Assembly: GCA_963828015.1 (NCBI GenBank)
Contig: CAWHCD010000004.1
Location: 1,265,188-1,329,187 of the forward strand
Source: CAVPUA01 sp963828015
GTDB taxonomy: Bacteria > Actinomycetota > Actinomycetes > Mycobacteriales > Jatrophihabitantaceae
Direction: 5' to 3'
DNA: 64,000 nucleotides
The notes beneath the pieces are model-generated. The model saw only the letters and a program-made list of their open reading frames with translations. It was not told the DNA's origin and made no database searches. This document shows, piece by piece, positions 16,412 to 25,537 of this stretch (position 1 is its first letter; each line of letters begins with the position of its first letter). The position numbers and the translations under genes are program-made.

Positions 16412-18052
16412 GTGCCCGACCCGCAGAGCCAGGCCCAGCGCGCGACCGGAATCGTGCTGCTGACGCTGGCCGCGGGCCAGTTCCTGATGACGCTGGACAG
16501 CTCGGTGATGAACGTCGCGATCGCCACCGTGGCCAAGGATGTCGGCACCACCGTCACCGGGGTGCAGACCGCGATCACCCTGTACACGCTGGTGATGGCG
16601 ATGCTGATGATCCCCGGCGGCAAGGTGGGGTCGATGATCGGGCGCAAGCGCGCCTTCGTGATCGGCTGCGTGATCTACGGCGCCGGCTCGCTGACCACCG
16701 CGCTGGCGCCCAACCTCGGCGTGCTCATTGCCGGGTGGTCGGTCCTGGAGGGCATCGGCGCGGCCCTCATCCTGCCCGCGATCGTCGCGCTGGTCGCCGG
16801 CAACTTCGCGCCGGAGGGCCGGCCGCGAGCCTATGGCCTGGTGATGGCGGCGGGGGCGATCGCGGTCGCGGTCGGCCCGTTGATCGGTGGCTTGGCCACC
16901 ACGTACGCGTCCTGGCGTTACGTGTTCGTCGGCGAGGTCGTGGTCGTGCTGGTCATCCTGCTGCTGGCCCGGCGGGTGCAGGATGCCCCGGTCGAGGGCC
17001 ACGCCCAGTTCGACGCCGTGGGTGCGGTGTTGTCGGCCAGCGGCCTGGGGCTGGCCGTCTTCGGGGTGCTCCGCTCGAGCGTGTGGGGATGGGTACTGCC
17101 CAAGCCGGGTGGCCCGGCCATCTTTGGACTGTCGCCGACGATCGTGCTCATCTTCGCCGGCGGGCTGCTGCTCTGGATCTTCTCCCTCTGGGAACACCGC
17201 GTCGAACGACATGGGCGCGAGCCCCTCGTTCAACTGAGCATGCTGCAGAATCGCCAGTTCAGCGGCGGCCTGGTGATGTTCTTCTTCCAGTTCCTCATTC
17301 AGGCCGGCCTGTTCTTCGTCATCCCGCTCTATCTGTCGGTCGCTCTGGGCCTGTCGGCGATCGACACGGGCGTCCGGATCATCCCGCTGTCGATCACCCT
17401 GCTGCTGGCGGCCGCGGGGATCCCGCGCTTCCTCCCGCAGGTTTCCCCGCGCTTGGTCGTCCGGGTCGGTCTGCTCTCGATGTTCGTCGCCATCGTCTGG
17501 CTGTTCACCAGCATCGAGGTGGGCGCGGGGGAGGCGATCGTCACCGTGCCGCTGCTGCTCGCCGGTCTGGGCATCGGGGCACTGGCCTCGCAACTGGGCA
17601 GCGTGACCGTCTCTGCCGTCCCGGACGAGCAGAGCCCGGAGGTCGGCGGCCTGCAGAACACGGCCACCAACCTCGGAGCGTCGATCGGCACCGCCCTGGC
17701 CGGGTCGCTCATGATCGCCGCGCTCACGACGTCGTTCCTGCACGGCATCGCGCAGAATCCGGCCGTCCCGGCGTCGGTGAGCGCGCAGGCCGAGGTGAAG
17801 CTCGCCGGCGGCATCCCGTTCGTGTCCGACGCCGACCTGAATGCCGCCCTTGCCGATGCCAAGGTCGATCCGACCGTCGCCCAGGCGGTGGTGACCGAGA
17901 ACGAGAAGGCCCGTCTTGATGGCCTGCGCATCGCGCTGGCCGCCTTGGCGCTTATGGCGCTCATCGCGCTGTTCTTCTCCCGCCGCATCCCGACCCAGCA
18001 ACCGAAGTCCGGCGCGCCGACGGACCGTTCGCCTCCCGTCGCGACCGCATGA
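16412..18052 (+). CDS. MFS efflux permease, DHA2-like (14-helix)
   Basis: A 546-residue transporter from GTG 16412. LDSSVMNVAIATVAKD in helix 1 and GGKVGSMIGRKRAF between helices 2 and 3 are the motif D1 and motif A of the EmrB/QacA drug:H+ antiporter family, and the helix count fits 14. It probably exports hydrophobic compounds. Divergent from cydDC across an 87-nt gap; its stop overlaps the next gene as ATGA. Confidence 0.85.
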   Translation: MPDPQSQAQRATGIVLLTLAAGQFLMTLDSSVMNVAIATVAKDVGTTVTGVQTAITLYTLVMAMLMIPGGKVGSMIGRKRAFVIGCVIYGAGSLTTALAPNLGVLIAGWSVLEGIGAALILPAIVALVAGNFAPEGRPRAYGLVMAAGAIAVAVGPLIGGLATTYASWRYVFVGEVVVVLVILLLARRVQDAPVEGHAQFDAVGAVLSASGLGLAVFGVLRSSVWGWVLPKPGGPAIFGLSPTIVLIFAGGLLLWIFSLWEHRVERHGREPLVQLSMLQNRQFSGGLVMFFFQFLIQAGLFFVIPLYLSVALGLSAIDTGVRIIPLSITLLLAAAGIPRFLPQVSPRLVVRVGLLSMFVAIVWLFTSIEVGAGEAIVTVPLLLAGLGIGALASQLGSVTVSAVPDEQSPEVGGLQNTATNLGASIGTALAGSLMIAALTTSFLHGIAQNPAVPASVSAQAEVKLAGGIPFVSDADLNAALADAKVDPTVAQAVVTENEKARLDGLRIALAALALMALIALFFSRRIPTQQPKSGAPTDRSPPVATA

Positions 18053-18684
18053 GCCCGGTGCTGCGCGGATTGGTCCTGGCCAAGGTGCTGGCCGCGTTTC
18101 TCGGTTTCAGCGCACTGGTGACCGAGATCGCCACACTCGGCGCCGAGCACCGCTTCAGCGCCGGCGACTTCTTCAGCTACTTCACCGTCGAGGCCAACAC
18201 CCTGGCCGTCATCAGCCTGGTCGCCAGTAGCTTCGCCGTTGCCACGCGCGTGCGCGATCGCCGGCTCGACTACTTCCGCGGCGCGGTCACGCTGTACATG
18301 ACCACGACGATCCTGATCTTCATCGTGCTGCTCTCGGGCTACCCGTCCAAGGAGCTGACCGCGGTGCCGTGGGACAACACGGTTCTGCACTACATCATGC
18401 CGATCGTCATCATGATCGATTGGCTGATCGCCGGCGCCCGGCAAGCCATCAGGTATCGGTGGGCCCTGTGCTGGCTGGCGTTTCCGCTCGGCTACCTGGC
18501 CTACAGCCTGATCCGTGGACCGATCGCGAAGTGGTATCCGTATCCGTTCATGAATCCGTCCACGCACGGCTACGTCGGAGTCGCGATCACCTCGGTCGTG
18601 ATCGCGGTCGTCCTGGCGGTGATCACGTGGGTGATCGCGAGTGTTCCGCGACTGACCCGCCTGTGCATCCTGCCCCCGGAGTGA
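18049..18684 (+). CDS. Pr6Pr-like integral membrane protein
   Basis: A 211-residue protein with about six helices. FFSYFTVEANTLAVISLV, a W-D-N-T-V-LHYIMPIVIMIDWLI stretch and YPYPFMNPSTHGYVGV are the conserved pieces of the actinobacterial Pr6Pr membrane family. Function unknown. Translation is coupled to the upstream MFS gene (ATGA). Its stop codon lies inside the left arm of a strong hairpin. Confidence 0.75.
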   Translation: MSPVLRGLVLAKVLAAFLGFSALVTEIATLGAEHRFSAGDFFSYFTVEANTLAVISLVASSFAVATRVRDRRLDYFRGAVTLYMTTTILIFIVLLSGYPSKELTAVPWDNTVLHYIMPIVIMIDWLIAGARQAIRYRWALCWLAFPLGYLAYSLIRGPIAKWYPYPFMNPSTHGYVGVAITSVVIAVVLAVITWVIASVPRLTRLCILPPE

Positions 18685-18718
18685 GTGGCGACCGACCGGC
18701 GCGGACGCCACTCACTCC
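18678..18718. terminator. Bidirectional hairpin terminator
   Basis: A perfect 13-bp stem, GGAGTGAGTGGCG with its complement, and a 15-nt loop, sits between two convergent genes (stops at 18684 and 18732). No long T run on either side. Confidence 0.6.
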
Positions 18719-18731
18719 TGTGGGGCACTAT

Positions 18732-19778
18732 TCAGATCGTGGCGACCGGGGTCAGCGGGCTACCCATCGTGCCGGGCAGCCGCAGCGGAGGCGCGGTCAA
18801 CAGGAAACGTGAACGCTTGGTCTCGCGCAGGCGCGCGGCGAGTTTCTCCAGGTACCACAGCTCGCCGAGCGGCACACCCAACTGAAACAGGCAGAGGTTG
18901 TGGATGGGCAGCAGTGAATGCGGCTCGGAGACGCCCTGCACGAACCCTTCGACCGCGTAGTTGTCGGCGATCAGGGCCGAGATCTGCGAGTCGGCAATCC
19001 ACTGCAGCAAGGAGTCGTCGGTCGCGTCCAGGTGTGGATACATGTACTGGATCCGCGGCTCGGGCTGGCCGGCCCACTCGTTGACCTTCGTCGCGAAGCC
19101 GGTGTGGATGACCAGCATGTCGCCGGGTTCGACGACGACGTTGTCGGCTTCCATCATCTGCTTGAGTGAGTCGAGGTTGACGCCCGTCCACTCCTCGGTG
19201 TGGTTGAGGTGGTGGGCGACATCGATGAGTACGCCGCGTCCCTGTACTCCGTGGACGGCCATCGGGTCCAGGCCGAGCCGGCGCGAGTAGCTCAGGCTGC
19301 CGCTGCCGTCGCCGCGGGCATCCTCCTGCGGGCCGATGATGTCCTCGCCGGGCCGAAAGCCGTTGTAGTACACGACCTCGTCGACGCCGTCGCCGTTCGC
19401 ATCGAACTCCGCGCCCTGGTGGGCCAGCGCGTCCCACTGGGTCGAGTACTGGGGGTAGAGCGTGACGACGTCATCGCCCCAGACGTCGATGTAGCTGGGG
19501 TCGATCTCCTCGCGCGCGATCACGTTGTAGAAGTTGTCCGGAACCTGCTGCATATCGGTGATCGGCTTGACCACCGGGGGCCAACGGCGATCGTGCAGGG
19601 CGTTGCCACCGGGCAGCTCGAGCGGCAGGCTCAGCGAGAACGTCTCGCCGGTCTGGACCTCGCGAACGCCCTGGAGCACCTTTTCCGGGGTGAGCAGGTT
19701 GATCCGTCCAAGTTCGTCATCGTCTCCGAAGTCGCCCCACGTCGAGCGTTCGGGGCGTTGCGCCCACCGCTTGGCCAT
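18732..19778 (-). CDS. Cyclase-family metal hydrolase (PF04199, kynurenine formamidase-like)
   Basis: A 348-residue protein with a strong start (GAAAGGAAAGG before ATG 19778). WGDFGDDDELGRINLLTP near the N-terminus, QWDALAHQGAEFD (metal-binding HxGxxxD-like segment), GRGVLIDVAHHL and EPGDMLVIHTGF are hallmarks of the large PF04199 subgroup, which includes kynurenine formamidase and isatin/cyclic-amide hydrolases. The substrate is probably a cyclic or N-formyl compound. A second member lies at 33714-34649. It faces a TetR-led operon and is a likely target of that regulator. Confidence 0.85.
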   Translation of the reverse strand: MAKRWAQRPERSTWGDFGDDDELGRINLLTPEKVLQGVREVQTGETFSLSLPLELPGGNALHDRRWPPVVKPITDMQQVPDNFYNVIAREEIDPSYIDVWGDDVVTLYPQYSTQWDALAHQGAEFDANGDGVDEVVYYNGFRPGEDIIGPQEDARGDGSGSLSYSRRLGLDPMAVHGVQGRGVLIDVAHHLNHTEEWTGVNLDSLKQMMEADNVVVEPGDMLVIHTGFATKVNEWAGQPEPRIQYMYPHLDATDDSLLQWIADSQISALIADNYAVEGFVQGVSEPHSLLPIHNLCLFQLGVPLGELWYLEKLAARLRETKRSRFLLTAPPLRLPGTMGSPLTPVATI

Positions 19779-19864
19779 TGGCCTTTCCTTTCACTGTTGA
19801 GGTCTCGCGCCATCCGTCGCTTGATCGAGGTGAGCTAAGCATTCTTGTACCGGTGGGTCAACAG

Positions 19865-19899
19865 TTGACAGACTCTAGCTATAGCTACATGCTATAGCT
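19865..19899 (+). promoter_or_regulatory. TetR operator palindrome with a -35-like hexamer
   Basis: AGCTATAGC-TACAT-GCTATAGCT (19877-19899) is a perfect 9+9 inverted repeat ending one base before the GTG of the TetR gene; a further TATAG follows at about 19912. TTGACA at 19865-19870 is a perfect -35 hexamer. The setting between divergent cyclase and TetR genes is classic for an autoregulatory operator. Confidence 0.75.
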
Positions 19900-20550
19900 G
19901 TGTCTATGACCTATAGCCCTATTCCGTCCCGGACGATCGCCCGCCGGCAGGCGGTCATCGACGAGGCCTTGGTACACGCGAAGCAACTGCTGGACGAGCA
20001 GGGGCCCGGCGCGGTGAGCATGTCCGAGATTGCCCGGCGCCTGGGCATGCGGGCACCGTCGTTGTACAAGTACTTCCCTTCGCTCAATGCGATCTATGAC
20101 GCATTGTTCGCCGAGGGTTATCGACTGGTGTTGACTGCGGCGCGGCAGGCGGCTGAGGGTGCGGAGCCGGGGTTGGATCGCCTGCTGGCCTCGTGCCGGG
20201 CGATTGTGCGGGCCAGCTTCGAGGAGCGTGGCCTTGGTGCCCTCATGTATTGGCGCCCGCTGATCGGCTTCGAGCCGAGTGCGGCCTCCTATGAGCCGAG
20301 CATCTCCATGTCGCAGCTCGTCCGGGCCGACCTGGCGGCGGCGGTGCGGCGAGGTCAGCTGCGCAAGGCGGCCGACTCCGAGGAGGCGCTACGCCTGCTC
20401 ACCATCCTGATCGCCGGGATCTACTCCCAGCAGGCGGCCAACGAGCCGCAAGCCACGTTCGACCATGGTGCCTTCACCTCATTGACCGACACCGCTCTGC
20501 AGATGTTCATCCGCCAGTACTCTCCCCAACCACGAAAGGCCAAGCCATGA
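19900..20550 (+). CDS. TetR-family transcriptional regulator
   Basis: About 216 residues from GTG 19900 (ATG 19906 is the alternative, two codons in). The helix-turn-helix is SMSEIARRLGMRAPSLYKYFPSLNAIY; the C-terminal part resembles the TetR_C_33-like ligand domain. The palindrome touching its start codon is its probable binding site, giving autoregulation and control of the divergent cyclase gene. It heads an operon with SRPBCC, TMEM175-like and aldo/keto reductase genes; the first junction is an ATGA overlap. Confidence 0.9.
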   Translation: MSMTYSPIPSRTIARRQAVIDEALVHAKQLLDEQGPGAVSMSEIARRLGMRAPSLYKYFPSLNAIYDALFAEGYRLVLTAARQAAEGAEPGLDRLLASCRAIVRASFEERGLGALMYWRPLIGFEPSAASYEPSISMSQLVRADLAAAVRRGQLRKAADSEEALRLLTILIAGIYSQQAANEPQATFDHGAFTSLTDTALQMFIRQYSPQPRKAKP

Positions 20551-21032
20551 AGCAGGAACTGACCACCGACTCGGTCGAGCGATACATCGACGCGTCCCCG
20601 GAAGCGCTCTATGCCATCGTCGCCGACATCAGCCGCACGCCTGAACTATCGGACGAGATCGTCAGTTGCACCTGGCTCGACGGCGCCACCACGCCGGTCG
20701 TCGGCGCCCGGTTCAAGGCTCGCAACAAGGCCGGCCGCGGGCCGGTGTGGAGCAACAAGCCGGTCATGGTCACCGTCGACCCCGGTCGCGAGATCGCCTG
20801 GGCCCGCACCGAGGCCTTTGCCGGCACGGTCGAATGGCGTTACCGCTTCACGCCCGAGGGCAGCGGCACCCGGGTCACCGAGTCCTACAAGGTGACCAAG
20901 CCGCTGACGATCGTGGGCTGGTTCATCATCGGTGGCCTCTACGGGCTCAAGGACCGGCAGAGCGACCTGCGCAACGGGATGGAGGAGACGTTGGCCCGGC
21001 TGGCCCAGATCACGGCCACCGCCACGGTCTGA
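20547..21032 (+). CDS. SRPBCC/polyketide-cyclase-like small-molecule-binding protein
   Basis: 161 residues. SVERYIDASPEALYAIVADISRTPELSDEI at the start and the GTRVTESYKV strand near residue 110 fit the START/SRPBCC helix-grip fold, which binds hydrophobic ligands and in some members catalyses cyclisation or dehydration. No catalytic residues can be assigned. ATGA overlap with the TetR gene. Confidence 0.8.
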   Translation: MKQELTTDSVERYIDASPEALYAIVADISRTPELSDEIVSCTWLDGATTPVVGARFKARNKAGRGPVWSNKPVMVTVDPGREIAWARTEAFAGTVEWRYRFTPEGSGTRVTESYKVTKPLTIVGWFIIGGLYGLKDRQSDLRNGMEETLARLAQITATATV

Positions 21033-21053
21033 TCGGCCCGGCATAATCTGGGC

Positions 21054-21692
21054 ATGTCCGAGCGGTCGTCCCCGGCAGACTCCGGGGACCTCAGCCGCCT
21101 GATCTTCTTCTCCGACGCGGTCGTCGCGATCGCCATGACCTTGCTGGCCCTTGAGCTTCCCGTGCCGACTGGCCGCACGATCACTGAGTTCGGGCGTTCG
21201 GTGCGCGACAACGAAGGCCACTACGTCGCTTTCCTGGTCAGTTTTGCTGTCATCGCCTTCATGTGGACGCAGCATCATCGGGTCTTCGACTACGCGACCG
21301 CGTGCGACAGCCGGCTGCGCACGCTCAACCTGCTGTGGCTATTGGCGATCGTGTTGATTCCGTTCGCCACGAAGTTGCTGACCGACGGCGAGCAGGACAC
21401 GACCGCCACACATGCCGTCCGGTTCGGTTTCTACGCCGCGTTGCAGGTGTTCGCCGTCCTCACCTTCGCGGCGATGGTTCGCCACCTGGTGACGCACAAC
21501 CTGCTCAAGCCCGAGGCCCCGCTGCACCTCAACTCCGTAGCCGACAGCGCCTCCAATCACGTCATGGCCGGGTTCGGCCTGTCGATCCCGGTCTTCTTCG
21601 TGACGACCTACGCCTGGGTGCTCTGGATCGTCGTCCCGCTGCTGCTGAATCAGTTCAGCCGGTACCGGCGCGCTAGAAGGCGCACGACGTAG
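21054..21692 (+). CDS. TMEM175-family (DUF1211) membrane protein, putative potassium channel
   Basis: 212 residues with six helices. RLIFFSDAVVAIAMTLLALEL is the conserved FSD-type pore helix of bacterial TMEM175 channels; WTQHHRVFDYA follows in the second region. Bacterial TMEM175 proteins are tetrameric, K+-selective and lack the usual TVGYG filter. Within this operon its role is not obvious. 22 nt after the SRPBCC gene. Confidence 0.8.
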   Translation: MSERSSPADSGDLSRLIFFSDAVVAIAMTLLALELPVPTGRTITEFGRSVRDNEGHYVAFLVSFAVIAFMWTQHHRVFDYATACDSRLRTLNLLWLLAIVLIPFATKLLTDGEQDTTATHAVRFGFYAALQVFAVLTFAAMVRHLVTHNLLKPEAPLHLNSVADSASNHVMAGFGLSIPVFFVTTYAWVLWIVVPLLLNQFSRYRRARRRTT

Positions 21693-21709
21693 TCGCCTAC
21701 GATCCGGGC

Positions 21710-22762
21710 ATGGAGTATCGCAGCCTCGGCCCGACCGGAATGAAGGTGAGCCCGCTCTGCTTGGGCACCATGATGTTCGGCGCGTGGGGCGAGCCCGACC
21801 ACGACAGATCGATCGCGATCATTCATCGCGCCCTGGATTCGGGCATCAACTTCATCGACACCGCTGACGTGTACTCCCAGGGCGAGTCCGAGACGATAGT
21901 CGGTAAGGCGCTGAGCGGTGGCCGGCGCGACCGCGTCATCCTGGCCACGAAGTTCCACAACGCCATGGATGTGAAGGTCGGTCAGAGCGGCGGTGACCCG
22001 AACTTTCGCGGCAACTCGCGGCGCTGGATCGTGCAGGAGGTCGAGAACAGCCTGCGCCGGCTGGGCACCGACTGGATCGACCTCTACCAGGTGCACCGGC
22101 CCGACCCGGCTACGCACATCGAGGAAACCCTGTCGGCCCTTACCGATCTGCAGCGACAGGGCAAGATCCGGGCGTTCGGCTCCTCGACCTACCCGGCTCA
22201 TCAGCTGGTCGAAGCCCAATGGGTCTCCGAGCGCCGCAACCTCGCGCGCTTCACTACCGAGCAACCGCCGTATTCGATCATGGTGCGCAGCATCGAACGC
22301 GATGTGCTGCCCGTGGCCCAGCAATACGGATTGGCGATTCTGCCGTGGAGCCCACTGGCCGGCGGCTGGCTCACCGGTCGCTACCGCAAGGGCCAGCCGG
22401 TGGCCGCATCGCCGCGCTTTGCCGCGATGCGAGCGGGCAACGCCGGCTCGGAGGCGCCGCCGATCGACCCCGATCGACTCGAGGTGGCCGAATCGCTCGC
22501 GCTGCTCGCCGAGGAGGCGGGTCTAACCTTGATCGACCTGGCGCTGGCGTTCGTGCTGCGGCATCCGGCGGTCACCGCGCCCATCATCGGCCCCCGCACG
22601 ATGGAACAGCTGGAGAGTCAGCTGGGTGCGACCGACGTCGTGCTGGCCGACGAGGTACTCGACCGTATCGATGAGATCGTCCCGCCGGGCACCAGCGTCA
22701 CGCCCGGGGACGGACTCTGGGTTCCGCCCAGCCTCACGAGGAAGAGCTTGCGCCGCCGCTGA
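21710..22762 (+). CDS. Aldo/keto reductase
   Basis: 350 residues, an NADPH-dependent (alpha/beta)8-barrel oxidoreductase. GTMMFGAWGEPDH, FIDTADVYSQGESE (Asp and Tyr of the catalytic tetrad), ILATKFHNA (Lys) and LYQVHRPDP (His) are all present, and PIIGPRTMEQLE near the end binds cofactor. Reduces a carbonyl or oxidises an alcohol; substrate unknown. Ends inside the convergent Nei gene (29-nt overlap). Confidence 0.92.
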   Translation: MEYRSLGPTGMKVSPLCLGTMMFGAWGEPDHDRSIAIIHRALDSGINFIDTADVYSQGESETIVGKALSGGRRDRVILATKFHNAMDVKVGQSGGDPNFRGNSRRWIVQEVENSLRRLGTDWIDLYQVHRPDPATHIEETLSALTDLQRQGKIRAFGSSTYPAHQLVEAQWVSERRNLARFTTEQPPYSIMVRSIERDVLPVAQQYGLAILPWSPLAGGWLTGRYRKGQPVAASPRFAAMRAGNAGSEAPPIDPDRLEVAESLALLAEEAGLTLIDLALAFVLRHPAVTAPIIGPRTMEQLESQLGATDVVLADEVLDRIDEIVPPGTSVTPGDGLWVPPSLTRKSLRRR

Positions 22763-23564
22763 CCCGGTCGACGCGCGATAGCGGCGGCTGACAAGACGGG
22801 CACCACCAGGTCGCGCGCTCCCGGGTGTCCGGCCCAAGTTCCAGATAGCGCAGGCGCGTCTCGCACCGTAGGCATAGTCCGTGGCGGCGGTAGACCCAGT
22901 AGCCCGGCCGCCCGTGGCGCGGTCCACCCTGCCCCAGCGTGTCGCGGACGGGCCGGTCGCGGTTGGCCTCGATCAGCCGCTGAGCGAGATCAACGGCGCC
23001 GTCGAGCCGACTGTCGATCTCGCCGACCGGGGTTCGCGGGTCGAGGCCGGCCAGGAAGCAGACCTCGTTCTTGTAGACGTTGCCCAGCCCGGCGAGGTTG
23101 CGTTGATCGAGCAGGGCCATCGCGATGGGAACGTCGGGACGGCCCCGCAGCCGGCGCACGGCCTCGGCCCGGTCCCAATCCGGCCCCAGCAGATCTGGTC
23201 CCAAATGGCCGACCAGGTGCCCTTCCTCCGCGGTCGACACCACATCGCAACGGACGTTGAACCCGACCGCCTCCGCGGTGGACGTCGAGAGGACGACGCG
23301 AGCGGTATAGGCCGGCCGGCGCCATCGGCTGCCGCGGGTCTGGACGGTCCAGGCACCTTCCATGCCCAGGTGGGTATGGATCGTGACGCCATTGTCGAGG
23401 CGAGTCAGCAGATGTTTGCCCCGCGGCACGGTGGTCAGAATCCGGCGGCCGGCGAAGTCGGCGGTGGCGTGGGCGGGCACCCGGAAGTCGGTGCGGTGCA
23501 GCGTCTGCTCATCCAACGCGCGCAGCCGCTTCGCGGTTCGCCACACCGTGTCACCTTCGGGCAT
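22734..23564 (-). CDS. Fpg/Nei-family DNA glycosylase (Nei2-like)
   Basis: 276 residues starting MPEGDTVWRTAKRL: the catalytic N-terminal Pro and Glu after Met removal. IHTHLGMEG carries the void-filling loop and NLAGLGNVYKNE the helix-two-turn-helix. A C-terminal zinc finger is seen as CLRCETRLR ... WWCPSCQP. Excises oxidised pyrimidines or other lesions and cleaves the abasic site. The PEGDTVW start is typical of actinobacterial Nei2. Confidence 0.92.
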   Translation of the reverse strand: MPEGDTVWRTAKRLRALDEQTLHRTDFRVPAHATADFAGRRILTTVPRGKHLLTRLDNGVTIHTHLGMEGAWTVQTRGSRWRRPAYTARVVLSTSTAEAVGFNVRCDVVSTAEEGHLVGHLGPDLLGPDWDRAEAVRRLRGRPDVPIAMALLDQRNLAGLGNVYKNEVCFLAGLDPRTPVGEIDSRLDGAVDLAQRLIEANRDRPVRDTLGQGGPRHGRPGYWVYRRHGLCLRCETRLRYLELGPDTRERATWWCPSCQPPLSRVDRVSGGASSSS

Positions 23565-23710
23565 GCCCTCACCCTAGGCAGGGACACCGACACCAACGCC
23601 GCCATCGAAGGCGACCGCCGCACCGCGGTGCGGGTCTACACCTGTTCCCACGCCCGAGATCGGGTGGAGCGCATCATCCTGCGGCCCTGATTTCGCGGCG
23701 TAACGCCGAG

Positions 23711-23744
23711 CGGCCCTCCCCTTCCGTGAGGAAGGGGAGGGCCG
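23711..23744. terminator. Strong hairpin terminator
   Basis: A perfect 15-bp stem (CGGCCCTCCCCTTCC and its complement) with a 4-nt GTGA loop, 27 nt beyond the stop of the substrate-binding protein gene, which it probably terminates. Confidence 0.75.
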
Positions 23745-23770
23745 CCGCGGTTAGTGCTGGGTACTACCGA

Positions 23771-25210
23771 TCAGGCCGAGTACGAGCTGATCTGCAGGTT
23801 CTGGCTGTCGCAGTTGAATGTTCCAGGCTGGCTCGGGTACTTCCGAACCCACTTGCCGTTCTGCACCTGCGCCAGCACCATGCACGGGCTGAGCAGGTGC
23901 TTGCCGAGGTCGACCGGTCCGACGATGCCGTGTGCGTTGTCGGCGTGGGTGTTGGCCAACGCGGTGAGCAGGGTCTGCCGGTTGAGCGTGCCCGTGGCCG
24001 CGGCCTTGACGACCGCGTCCTGGAAGAACATCGCCGCGACCCAGGAGTCGACACCGTAGGAGTTCGTCTTGTTGACGTCGCCGCCGAGCTGGGTGACCAG
24101 CGCGTTGAGTGACGGGTTGGACGCGGCCTCGGTGTAGAAGGGCAGGATGTTCATCTCCGAGTAGATGCCCTCGTACTGGGTGGGCGCGGCGTTGAGCACC
24201 TTGTTGTCGTAGCAGCCGATGTGGCAGACCCAGTACTTGACCGAGGTCAAGCCCTGCAGCTGAGCCTCACGGCGCAGCTGGATGATCGTGCCCGAGGTGA
24301 CCTCGTTGTAGATGAAGGTCGACTGGTTCGCCTTGGCCGCCTGGATGATCGGCGTCAACGCGCTCTGCGGGGAGGCGGCCGAAACCACGTACACGCCCTG
24401 GCCATCGGAGTTGAAGCCGAGAGCCTTGGCCGCATCCCACGTCGCTACGTTGGTGTGCTCGACGTTGGGGGTGTCACTGGCGGCGACCATGAGCCCGTGC
24501 ACGCTGGAGTCCTGCGACATGAAGTAGCGGTACTCACCGACCTGCACCTGGTAGGGCTGCGGGGTCTTACCCACGCCGGCGCAGTAAACGGCCTGGCCGT
24601 TCACAACGTAGGTCGTGGCGTTGCACTCTTCGGCCGGGGTGGTCGCACTGGCCGGCAGGTCGGGCAACCCGATCGCCTGTCCGGTCGAGTTCTTGCACGC
24701 AGCCATGTCGCTGGCGGTGGTGAAGGACAGCGCGAACGTACCGACCATCGCGAAGTCCTCGGAGCACGCCTTGATGATCGCGTTACGCGTCGCGTTCGGG
24801 TCGGACTTGGAGTCGATGAAGTCCACCGCCACCTGGCGCCCGGCGAGACCGCCGTTGGCGTTCACGACCTTGGCCCATGCGTTGATCGAGTCCACCGAGG
24901 CTTGGAACAAGCCCGGCAGGTACGGCGAGGCCACGTCGGCGATGATCGCGATGCGCATCGTGGTCGCCGTCAGGCCGACATCGGTGCCACCGCTGGACTT
25001 GCCGAGGTCACCCAGGCCGCCGTTGGCCGCACTGGCCGTGCCCCCAGCTGACGCGGCGCCGGTCGTGGCACCCGAGGCACTCGAGGAGCTGCCCGAGGGT
25101 GACTTCTTGCTGCTGCTGCAGGCGGTGATCACCATGGACAGGACAGCGACCAACACCAGGCCGACCAGCACCGCGGGTCGTCTCTTGTGGCCTCTTGTTT
25201 TCAACTGCAT
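23771..25210 (-). CDS. Branched-chain amino-acid-type ABC substrate-binding lipoprotein
   Basis: 479 residues behind GGAGAGACA. The N-terminus RRPAVLVGLVLVAVLSMVITAC is a lipoprotein signal with lipobox ITAC (Cys31), followed by a Ser/Gly/Ala linker. The mature part (IAIIADVASPYLPGLFQASVDSINAWAKVVNANGGLAGR) is a Leu/Ile/Val-binding, type I periplasmic-binding fold. Many such actinobacterial proteins serve uptake of aromatic or aliphatic carboxylates rather than amino acids. No permease or ATPase genes are adjacent in the window, so it is an orphan here. Confidence 0.88.
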   Translation of the reverse strand: MQLKTRGHKRRPAVLVGLVLVAVLSMVITACSSSKKSPSGSSSSASGATTGAASAGGTASAANGGLGDLGKSSGGTDVGLTATTMRIAIIADVASPYLPGLFQASVDSINAWAKVVNANGGLAGRQVAVDFIDSKSDPNATRNAIIKACSEDFAMVGTFALSFTTASDMAACKNSTGQAIGLPDLPASATTPAEECNATTYVVNGQAVYCAGVGKTPQPYQVQVGEYRYFMSQDSSVHGLMVAASDTPNVEHTNVATWDAAKALGFNSDGQGVYVVSAASPQSALTPIIQAAKANQSTFIYNEVTSGTIIQLRREAQLQGLTSVKYWVCHIGCYDNKVLNAAPTQYEGIYSEMNILPFYTEAASNPSLNALVTQLGGDVNKTNSYGVDSWVAAMFFQDAVVKAAATGTLNRQTLLTALANTHADNAHGIVGPVDLGKHLLSPCMVLAQVQNGKWVRKYPSQPGTFNCDSQNLQISSYSA

Positions 25211-25537
25211 TGTCTCTCCAAATCAGTCTCTGTGAGCTGCCGTGGAAGTCGCGGCCGTGCATCGGGCGGAGGTGCGGGGGACGGCGGCAAGCGTGACGAT
25301 TCGGGGATAGCGCATGAAACAGCCACCCCCGCGTGCCGCTGATGTATCTTGGATCACAATCGGCGGCGGTGCGGACACGTTCAGGTAACGATTTCCGACG
25401 GGTCGGTCCAACTTTGGAATAGAGCCGATCTGGCTATTTCACGGCGGAAACTGCTTCGGCTACGGTCCGCGACCGACCGCTGCCTCGACGGTTCGCGCCC
25501 GGCCGGACGAGTCAGCCGAAAGCACCCAGAAGGGCAC
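25211..25537. other. 327-bp non-coding gap
   Basis: Lies between the lipoprotein start and the MFS stop, both on the minus strand. It should hold the promoter of the lipoprotein gene. I see no convincing gene or RNA in it. Confidence 0.5.

Noticed and set aside
16379..18001. 540-codon antisense open frame over the MFS gene
   Set aside because: Asp/Arg/Gln-rich translation without domains; the plus strand encodes a 14-helix transporter.
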